Below, piece by piece: positions 41,376-46,701 of a DNA stretch of 46,701 nucleotides (position 1 is the stretch's first letter; each line of letters starts with the position of its first letter). Under the pieces are notes generated by a model. That model was not told where the DNA came from. It saw only the letters and a list, made by a program, of their open reading frames with translations, and searched no databases. Source of the DNA: an uncultured Lentisphaerota bacterium (GTDB lineage: Bacteria; Verrucomicrobiota; Lentisphaeria; Oligosphaerales; CAITYL01); the NCBI GenBank assembly GCA_903896595.1, contig CAITYL010000201.1, forward strand, positions 1 to 46,701. The letters are read 5' to 3'. Both the position numbers and the translations under genes were made by a program.

Positions 41376-42629
41376 TCAGCGCCGGCGGCGGACGAGGACG
41401 AAGCCGCCTACGGAGAGAAGAGCCAGCGAAGCCGGCTCGGGGATGAACACCGTGGTCGAGCGGCCCACTACCAGCGGGTCGTTCGAGCCCGCGAAAGTCG
41501 AGCCATTGACGTTCCACAGGATCTCCTGCGCCATCAAGGTCTGCCGGTCGGTGTCGATCCGGACGTACATGAAAGAAAGCATGAGTTCGTTGGTGCCGGA
41601 GACATTCCCTTTCATCGGGGAGTCCACCTGGAAGGTGTTCATGGCAACGTTATTGCTGGGGCCGGTCCAGGTGTAGGTGCTGAACTGGTTGTCGTTGCCG
41701 TGGAAGTACCCCTTGATGTTGGGGTGCCGGATCAGGAACGCAGCAAAGTCGTCCTGCTCGATGGTCGAGGGGGCGTTAATCGTCGTTCCGTCGGCCAACG
41801 GGTCCGACAGGAGGTTCTCAAACTTATCCGTGCTGTTGATGGTTTGTGAACCGTTGGGATTGATGAAATGCATCGACTCGACGGTCGGCTGGTCGTGGGT
41901 GAAAATCAGTACCGGCATGCCGCTGGAAACGGTGCCCAAGTCCGTCTCCATCCAGGCGCGGACGCTGCTGTCAGGCCACATGTTGACGAACATCATGTGC
42001 ACGCCGCCAATGTCACGGGAATAGTTGACATGATGGGCGTCGTAGAAGGCTTGCCCTGTGCTGTAGCTGATGCTGGTGCCGTACGCGCGGTTGTACACCT
42101 TCTCCATGACGGTGGCGTCCGTCACGGGCGTCATGCTTTTGTAGTACCCGATGGCATTGCTGACGTCGTGATTGCCGGGGAGGAGGAGCAGGTTGGTGGT
42201 GGTATTCACGAAGTTGATGGCGTTGGGGCCGCTGATATAATCGTTCTCGAACTGCGCCCAGGAGGCGGAGGCGGACTGGATTGCCGGCGGGTTGTCCTCT
42301 TCTCGATTGGAGATGTCGCCCGTCATGGCGACGAAGTCGATCGGCCCGGTGGTTGCGGCGAACTGGTTCATCTTCTGGATCATGGTCTCGTTCACGGTCT
42401 GCGCGGTGACGCCGGCGACGCCGTGAAACGTCCGAGTAGTGCCATAGTGCGCATCCGAGGTGTAGAGGAACTGGGTGACGACCGCCTGCGCTTCCATGGC
42501 AAGAAGGCCGCCCAGCGCGCTGGCCGCCAGCAGGTGGCGGCGGAGACTCAGAACGCAGACACGGCGGACACGTGGCACGGCGGCGGGGAGTTTTGCGGAA
42601 CAAGACTGAGGCATGGGACGATTTTCCAT
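41376..42629 (-). CDS. PEP-CTERM metallophosphoesterase
   Basis: 417 residues. An N-terminal export region (about 28-49, RRHLLAASALGGLLAMEAQA) precedes a calcineurin-like domain: FLYTSDAHYG (D-x-H), VAMTGDISNREED (GD), LLLPGNHDVSN (GNHD), VLIFTHDQP (H) and GYFHGNDNQ, where the usual GHxH is HGND. The C-terminus is a PEP-CTERM signal: FIPEPASLALLSVGGFVLVRRRR. So it is a surface-anchored phosphoesterase. The first ATG is 42629, with another at 42614. It is unrelated in sequence to the phosphoesterases at 6986 and 31819 beyond the motifs. Confidence 0.82.
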   Translation of the reverse strand: MENRPMPQSCSAKLPAAVPRVRRVCVLSLRRHLLAASALGGLLAMEAQAVVTQFLYTSDAHYGTTRTFHGVAGVTAQTVNETMIQKMNQFAATTGPIDFVAMTGDISNREEDNPPAIQSASASWAQFENDYISGPNAINFVNTTTNLLLLPGNHDVSNAIGYYKSMTPVTDATVMEKVYNRAYGTSISYSTGQAFYDAHHVNYSRDIGGVHMMFVNMWPDSSVRAWMETDLGTVSSGMPVLIFTHDQPTVESMHFINPNGSQTINSTDKFENLLSDPLADGTTINAPSTIEQDDFAAFLIRHPNIKGYFHGNDNQFSTYTWTGPSNNVAMNTFQVDSPMKGNVSGTNELMLSFMYVRIDTDRQTLMAQEILWNVNGSTFAGSNDPLVVGRSTTVFIPEPASLALLSVGGFVLVRRRR

Positions 42630-42900
42630 CTTCTACTGATAGGAATTTTGAGCTTATGGATTGTTGCGGGCGTGGAGAATACGGGGGGGGGTACCGGTGA
42701 ATCAACGCCAAGGTGGGAACCTAGCATGCCGGCGTTCAGATGGCAATCCCTTCAATCGCAGTCCGGGAACGCCTGCTGACGGTCGTCGTCCCATAAGGAT
42801 GAAATGGGGCGGGGCGATGACGCCCAAGCGGCCGTCGCCATGGTTCCTGTCCTCACGGCGGCATGATTATGGTATCGCCGAGGAGGGAGGTGTGCGCCGG
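42630..42900. other. Non-coding interval upstream of the transposase elements
   Basis: About 270 bases with a G-run near 42685 and no gene or repeat that I recognise. Confidence 0.35.
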
Positions 42901-42978
42901 AGCCATTGGGGTCACACCTACTAAGCCATTGGGGTCACACCTATAAGCCATTGGGGTCACACCTACTATTTGCAATTA
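42901..42978 (+). repeat. Three tandem copies of an element tip
   Basis: AGCCATTGGGGTCACACC followed by TACTA, then again with TATA, then again running into the full left end of the transposase element. The units are 22-23 bases. The part from GGGGTCACACC on is the element terminus; AGCCATT is the flank. A CCATTG flank also precedes the solo end at 45271. Confidence 0.85.
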
Positions 42979-43432
42979 ATAGTGGGTGTGATAGGTTGGC
43001 GGGGTGACGTGCAAGGGGTGGCCGTTCATCGCCGGCATGGACACGCGGGAGATCTCACCGATGGCTCGACCGTTGCGACTGGAGTATCCTGGGGCATGCT
43101 ACCATGTCATGCATCGTGGCAACCGGGGGATGACGGTTTTCACGGAGGAACGGCATTGCCGGCTGTTTCTCGACAAGCTGGCGGCATTTGCCGACGCCTA
43201 CCGGGTTGAAGTCCGCGCCTACTGTCTCATGGGGAACCATTTTCATCTCTATCTATGCACGCCCGAAGGCAATCTGTCGCGGTTCATGCAGGCATTTTTG
43301 ACCTCCTTTACCCTGCTCAACAACCGTCTATTGCGCGAGCGCGGGCATCTTTTTCAGGGGCGATTTAAAGCCCTTTTGGTGGAGGACGAGGCCTACGGTT
43401 CCACGGTTGGCCGTTATATCCACTTGAATCCA
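42953..43432 (+). mobile_element. HUH transposase element, copy 1 (right part lost)
   Basis: Left end with GGGGTCACACCTACTATTTG, whose hairpin (TCACACCTACTATT pairs with AATAGTGGGTGTGA, loop TGCAATT) covers 42957-42991, then the transposase gene up to 43432. From there on copy 2 starts after about 7 bases. Nothing of the right part is found on either side, so this copy was cut rather than interrupted. Confidence 0.85.
43061..43432 (+). pseudogene. Truncated REP-type HUH transposase, copy 1
   Basis: 124 codons starting MARPLRLEYPGACYHVMHRG. It contains the HUH motif MGNHFHLYLC and reaches RYIHLNP, with the catalytic Tyr, where it stops abruptly at the junction. It is over 95% like the copy at 43549. 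The frame continues into the left end of copy 2 and yields nonsense. GGGAGA 8 bases upstream is kept. Confidence 0.85.
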
Positions 43433-43439
43433 AACGGGG

Positions 43440-44590
43440 GGGGTCACACCTACTATTTGCAATTAATAGCGGGTGTGATAGGTTGGCGGGGTGACGTGCA
43501 AGGGGTGGCCGTTCACCGCCGGGCATGGGTACGCGGGAGATCTCACCGATGGCTCGACCGTTGCGACTGGAGTATCCTGGGGCATGCTACCATGTCATGC
43601 ATCGTGGCAACCGGGGGATGGCGGTTTTCACGGGGGAACGGCCTTGCCGGCTGTTCCTCGACAAGCTGGCGGAATTTGCCGGTGCCTACCGGGTTGAAGT
43701 CCGCGCCTACTGTCTGATGGGGAACCATTTTCATCTCTATCTATGCACCCCCGAAGGCAATCTGTCGCGGTTCATGCAGGCGTTTTTGACTTCGTTTACC
43801 CTGCTCAACAACCGTCTATTGCGCGAGCGCGGGCATCTTTTTCAGGGGCGATTTAAAGCCCTTTTAGTGGAGGACGACGCCTACGGTTCCACCGTTGGCC
43901 GTTATATCCACTTGAATCCAGCCCGCACAGCGGCGCTGAAACCGGCGCCGGTGGCGGAACGCCAGCGGGCGGTGCGGGACTGTCCCTGGTCGAGCTACGG
44001 CGCCATTCTGGGTCTGCGGCGGTGTCCCGGCTGGTTGAACAAAGGGCATACCTTGCGGCACTGGGGGGGCACGGTCGGCGAACAACGCCAGGAGTACGCG
44101 CGCTATGTTGAGCAGGGGTTGACCGAAAACCTGACGGACCCGTTTGAGGCCGCCGCCGCGCAGGCGGTCTTGGGCTCCGACCGTTTTGTTGATCGCATCC
44201 GCAAGGCCTTTACCGATCAGCGGGAAAACCGGCAGTTGCGCCGTGAGCTGGGACAGGAGCGGCGCTTGCACGACTGGGCCAGTCTTGAAGCGGTCGTGAA
44301 CGCGGTCGGTGGGGCCTACGGGTGTAGTGAAGAGAGGCTGCAACAACGACACAGCCGCAACAACGAAGCCCGGCAAGTTCTGCTGTACCTGGCTGGCACC
44401 TGTTGCCGGGGCCGGTATCCGTTGAGTGAGCTTGCCGAACGCTGTGGCATCACCACCGGGGGTCTGACACGGGCAAGGGAAATCATGACCTTGCGGATGC
44501 GCGATGACCGCCCCCTGACCCAACGCATCGCCACGCTAACCTCCAGGCTGCGCCGCCTTGTCGATAATTGCAAATAGTAGGTGTGACCCC
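43440..44590 (+). mobile_element. HUH (RAYT/IS200-like) element, complete copy 2
   Basis: 1151 bases bounded by perfect 26-base terminal inverted repeats (43440-43465 and 44565-44590, each beginning GGGGTCACACCTACTATTTG when read inwards). The left end repeats the hairpin of copy 1 with one change (AATAGCGGGTGTGA). Carries one gene (43549-44577). IS200/IS605-type elements normally lack inverted repeats, so the perfect ends are unusual. No target duplication is visible. Confidence 0.85.
43549..44577 (+). CDS. REP-type (RAYT-like) HUH transposase
   Basis: 342 residues. Y1-transposase domain (about 1-140): YHVMHRGNRG, CLMGNHFHLYLCTPEGNLSRFMQAF (HUH pair, His-Phe-His), GHLFQGRFKALLVEDD and VGRYIHLNPARTA with the catalytic Tyr. 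The C-terminal extension (about 230-342) contains a DnaA-domain-IV-like helix-turn-helix: EARQVLLYLAGTCCRGRYPLSELAERCGITTGGLTRARE. Single-strand transposition by a 5'-phosphotyrosine intermediate is expected. ATG 43549 has GGGAGA 8 bases upstream; the longer frame starts in the left end. The stop is inside the right inverted repeat. Confidence 0.88.
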   Translation: MARPLRLEYPGACYHVMHRGNRGMAVFTGERPCRLFLDKLAEFAGAYRVEVRAYCLMGNHFHLYLCTPEGNLSRFMQAFLTSFTLLNNRLLRERGHLFQGRFKALLVEDDAYGSTVGRYIHLNPARTAALKPAPVAERQRAVRDCPWSSYGAILGLRRCPGWLNKGHTLRHWGGTVGEQRQEYARYVEQGLTENLTDPFEAAAAQAVLGSDRFVDRIRKAFTDQRENRQLRRELGQERRLHDWASLEAVVNAVGGAYGCSEERLQQRHSRNNEARQVLLYLAGTCCRGRYPLSELAERCGITTGGLTRAREIMTLRMRDDRPLTQRIATLTSRLRRLVDNCK

Positions 44591-44621
44591 GCAGCACCTG
44601 AGATAAAAATCCCTATCCGTC

Positions 44622-45233
44622 ATGCAATCTGACCTACGAAAAATTTATGACCGGTTTGCCGAAACTTACGAAAAAAATCGTGGTTTATTTGACATGACCG
44701 ATGTCATTGCCGATTTCCACCAAAGATTAAATTGCCAGACCGGCCATTTGCTCGATTTGGGCTGCGGCGCGGGCGAGCCTTTTCCGGCTTACTTTATCGG
44801 ACAGGGCTGGCAGGTCACCGGCGTGGATTTTTCGCAAAAGATGCTGGCGTTGGCTCATCACTATCAGCCGTCGCTGAAAACCATCTGCGCCGATATTGGC
44901 GAAGCGGATTTTCTCGCTGAGCAGTTTGACGCAGTCACGGCTATTTATTGTCTTTTTCATATTGAATATACAAAACATGAGAAGATTTTTCAGAAAATCT
45001 ATCGCTGGCTGAAACCGGGCGGCAAAGCTCTTTTCACATATGCCACAAAAGAGTATACCGGCGCGGAAATTTTTAATGATTACAAGGAATTTATGGGCGA
45101 ACGCTTATTTTACAGTCACACGACGCCGGAACATCTGGCCGAAACTTTAAAATCAATCGGCTTCACGATCGACTCTACCCAATATCGCCAGATCGGCGGA
45201 GAAACCTTTCTTTGGCTGACCCTTGCCAAATAA
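44622..45233 (+). CDS. Class I SAM-dependent methyltransferase
   Basis: 203 residues. SAM-binding motif I LLDLGCGAGEPF (about 42-53), VTGVDFSQKMLALA (post-I acidic), FDAVTAIYCLFHI and LKPGGKALFTYATKEYTG. The closest in look are small-molecule methyltransferases of the UbiE/type 11 group. Much richer in A+T than its surroundings and in another codon style (AAA, TTT, GAA), so it is probably acquired. It starts 31 bases after the transposase element and ends 37 bases before a solo element end. Substrate unknown. Confidence 0.85.
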   Translation: MQSDLRKIYDRFAETYEKNRGLFDMTDVIADFHQRLNCQTGHLLDLGCGAGEPFPAYFIGQGWQVTGVDFSQKMLALAHHYQPSLKTICADIGEADFLAEQFDAVTAIYCLFHIEYTKHEKIFQKIYRWLKPGGKALFTYATKEYTGAEIFNDYKEFMGERLFYSHTTPEHLAETLKSIGFTIDSTQYRQIGGETFLWLTLAK

Positions 45234-45270
45234 ATTCATAGCCGTCCCATGGGATGCCATAAAAACCATT

Positions 45271-45367
45271 GAGGGTCACACCTACTATTTGCAATTAATA
45301 TTGGGTATGATCGGTTGGCGGGGTGACGCGCAAGGGGTGGACGTTCACCGCCGGGCATGGGTACGCG
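45271..45367 (+). mobile_element. Solo left end of the HUH element
   Basis: About 97 bases match the left end of copies 1 and 2 (GGGTCACACCTACTATTTGC, then the GGTTGGCGGGGTGACGCGCA stretch) and stop at GTACGCG, before the transposase start. A few changes, including two in the hairpin arm (AATATTGGGTATGA), make it older or unselected. Same orientation as the others. Confidence 0.8.
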
Positions 45368-45636
45368 TGGAAGCATAACGGCCGGTGAATAATGACAGGG
45401 CGGTGGGGGGTGAAGCGGGCGAAAGAGGCACCTGAAAGCATCTGGGGGCACCCAGTCCGTTTCCCATTTATCCGTCCCCGATCCGCGCTCTGAAAAGGGT
45501 GCACCTTTGTCCGCCCGGGCCGGGCGGCTCCCTCGAAAAAGTCGCCGCGCCAATCGGGAGATTGGCGTTCCCTGGGGAGGCACCAGATAGATTTATGGAC
45601 CTCCCAAAATACCATTTGCCGAAAAACTCTGACGCA
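45368..45636. other. Intergenic region with two small palindromes
   Basis: Non-coding. Contains GTCCGCCCGGGCCGGGCGG near 45508-45530 and the palindrome CGCCAATCGGGAGATTGGCG near 45547-45566. The run GAAAAGGGTGCACCTTTG before the first resembles the GAAAAAGGGTGCTCCCTTTG of family A, so a decayed relative is possible. Confidence 0.4.
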
Positions 45637-46593
45637 TTACGGCGTAGGGGCTTTATCGAAAATTGCAATTACGGTGAGGTCATGGCGTGGACTCATGTTT
45701 ACATGGCATTGTTGACCCTTGGAATTGCCGTCGCCCATCCATCCTTTAAACACGGAGCCAGAGTCCGGGACCGCCATGAGAACGAGTTTGTCTCTCTTCT
45801 TAATTATTTTACTGCAAGTGGGAGATGATAAATCGCTGTATATATCATATGGTGGGTATGATGCGACAATGCCCGTGCCTTCTCCGTATTGGCTGACCGT
45901 GAGGTTTGAAAATCGTGATGAAAGGGGAAAGTTGACCGTGTCGGCGACAATTGGCGTTGTGTATGGAATAATCGAATCTTGATTCTCCCCGGTTACACTG
46001 GCTACGAATATCTCCTGTGCCGTCGCGTTGTTATTTTCAGGGTCAACCGTAACTTTGAGATATCCCAGCTGCATTGTTTCCCCGAACTGGTACGACGCTG
46101 CATGGGGGGCGCCTTCTGGCATCGCATTAAAAACTCCCCCGCCATTGCCTACGATGAAATGGGGAATCCCCCTTACAGAATATCTCTGGTAATTGTGCAC
46201 ATGGCCTGCGAAATTCGCGCTGATATCATATTGTAAATACAGTTTTTCCCATAGCCGAAGGAGAGGATTCATCGTCGTCTTTCCATAATTCCAGATGGGA
46301 TGATGATGCATGGTGAATGTTCCCGCCATGTTGTTGTCCAGCTGCTCCTTGAGCCAGAGTGCCTGGCTCTGCGCAAGGATAAGGGAGGCTTGAGGATCGG
46401 TGTCTGTGCCAGTCGCGACGCTCGGATCAGGGGAGTTAAGAATAACAAAACGGATGCCGGAGCAGTCAAAAGAATAGTTCAGAGGTTTGCCATCAGCTAT
46501 GTTGAACGCATCATGATATAGGACGGCATGGGTCGGCGGTGAGGCAAGGGGATGTCTATGATACTCAAGTGTTGCAGTTAAATTCTCGCACAA
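45637..46593 (-). pseudogene. Purple-acid-phosphatase-like protein, N-terminus removed
   Basis: 318 residues from a TTG at 46593; an in-frame stop lies at 46603-46605. The C-terminal half of a metallophosphatase is clear: IRFVILNSPDPS, LWLKEQLDNNMAGTFTMHHHPIWNYG, ISANFAGHVHNYQRYSVRGIPHFIVGNGG. The N-terminal metal ligands (GDxG, GDxxY, GNHE) are absent because the frame ends at the neighbouring insertion sequence. A C-terminal bacterial-repeat-like domain follows (VASYPPYDIYSDL, VFKGWMGDGNSKGQQCHVNM), typical of secreted proteins. Not expected to be active. Confidence 0.7.
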
Positions 46594-46604
46594 ACTTTGC
46601 GGCT

Positions 46605-46701
46605 AAATGATAAAAAATAAGCCTTTATCTGTTATATTGCATGGTGTTACGTCCAAATGCAAAAACAGGATAAAGGCTTATGGGGAAAAACATAGCGGAC
46701 A
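46605..46701 (+). mobile_element. Insertion sequence, left end, cut by window edge
   Basis: Very AT-rich. Has the inverted pair TAAGCCTTTATCTGTT (about 46619-46634) and AACAGGATAAAGGCTTA (about 46664-46680), with inner TTGCAT/ATGCAA, followed by an ATG. It lies at the point where the phosphatase gene is lost, which supports insertion here. The family cannot be named from this piece. Confidence 0.55.
46680..46701 (+). CDS. Start of a probable transposase (partial)
   Basis: Seven codons, MGKNIAD, from ATG 46680 to the window edge. Assigned to the insertion sequence from position only; nothing in seven residues shows function. Confidence 0.35.

Noticed and set aside
40951-41517. Minus-strand frame of 188 codons after tRNA-Val
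   Set aside because: No ribosome binding site, no family resemblance, overlaps the end of the PEP-CTERM gene; its plus-strand counterparts are equally unconvincing.
42901-42978. Three evenly spaced repeats considered as a CRISPR array
   Set aside because: No spacers: the units follow each other directly and are tips of the adjacent transposable element. No cas genes in the window.
43433-43717. C-terminal extension of transposase copy 1 beyond RYIHLNP
   Set aside because: It reads the left end and, out of frame, the gene of copy 2; not homologous to the real C-terminus.
42953-44590. Hypothesis that the transposase at 43549 moves family A repeats
   Set aside because: Its ends (GGGGTCACACCTACTATTTG) share no sequence with family A ends (CGATGTTGGG) or arms; another enzyme outside the window is more likely.

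Overview
The window looks like chromosomal DNA of a GC-rich, Gram-negative bacterium of the PVC group, most likely Lentisphaerota or a close Verrucomicrobiota relative. This rests on several signs seen together: pseudopilins with FTLIE/FTLLE signatures, one with a degenerate H-X9-DG motif; PEP-CTERM anchored proteins; Hanks-type kinases behind a zinc ribbon; a Minf_1886-family protein; sugar-active enzymes with Gfo/Idh/MocA and AraC partners; and intergenic DNA full of short-period hairpin repeats. The assignment is inference and not a database result.

Layout. 1-1.5 kb: three small lipoproteins in an operon, two or three of them BamE-like. 1.8-3.2 kb: an AsmA-like membrane protein and ruvC. 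3.5-4.5 kb (-): class II fructose-bisphosphate aldolase. 4.6-7.9 kb: zinc-ribbon Ser/Thr kinase with a transmembrane segment, plus a metallophosphoesterase. 8.0-9.3 kb (-): tRNA-Leu(GAG) and two pseudopilins. 9.5-13.1 kb: DUF4380-like protein, RdgC-like protein, and alanine racemase (-). 13.5-16.4 kb: a type II restriction-modification locus whose endonuclease reading frame is broken, then an antitoxin with a truncated toxin lying between two direct copies of a repeat (B1, B2). 16.4-26 kb: a carbohydrate cluster (GH127-like, GH42-like, pseudopilin, PEP-CTERM protein, divergent AraC regulator, Gfo/Idh/MocA oxidoreductase). 26.1-27.0 kb: an N-terminally truncated LtaS-like phosphotransferase. 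27.1-32.6 kb: acetate-symporter pair (DUF485/ActP-like) divergent from a Cache-PAS-CBS-DUF294 sensor nucleotidyltransferase and a metallophosphoesterase. 32.7-36.2 kb: miaB, an RluA-family synthase and birA. 36.5-38.6 kb: a zinc-ribbon pseudokinase. 38.6-40.9 kb: tRNA-Pro(TGG), the operon amiC-HIT-Minf_1886 (-), and tRNA-Val(GAC). 41-46.7 kb: an accessory region with a PEP-CTERM phosphoesterase, one broken and one complete copy of an HUH (RAYT-like) transposase element, an AT-rich methyltransferase, a solo element end, a truncated purple acid phosphatase, and the start of another insertion sequence at the window edge.

Repeats are the most striking property. Family A (six copies) has terminal inverted repeats around CGATGTTGGG and three consecutive hairpins. 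Its central loop occurs in both orientations relative to the same flanks, and it exists in a short and a long form. Family B (two copies) starts with a perfect 36-nt palindrome whose arms differ between copies by paired changes. A third class consists of hairpins or runs built from 9-12 nt quasi-repeated words, one of which forms the start of a pseudopilin reading frame.

Most promising functional novelty: a predicted membrane small-molecule sensor (Cache) joined to a GlnD-like nucleotidyltransferase domain, three bases upstream of a phosphoesterase and divergent from an acetate-type symporter. This suggests a sensing circuit for organic-acid uptake.
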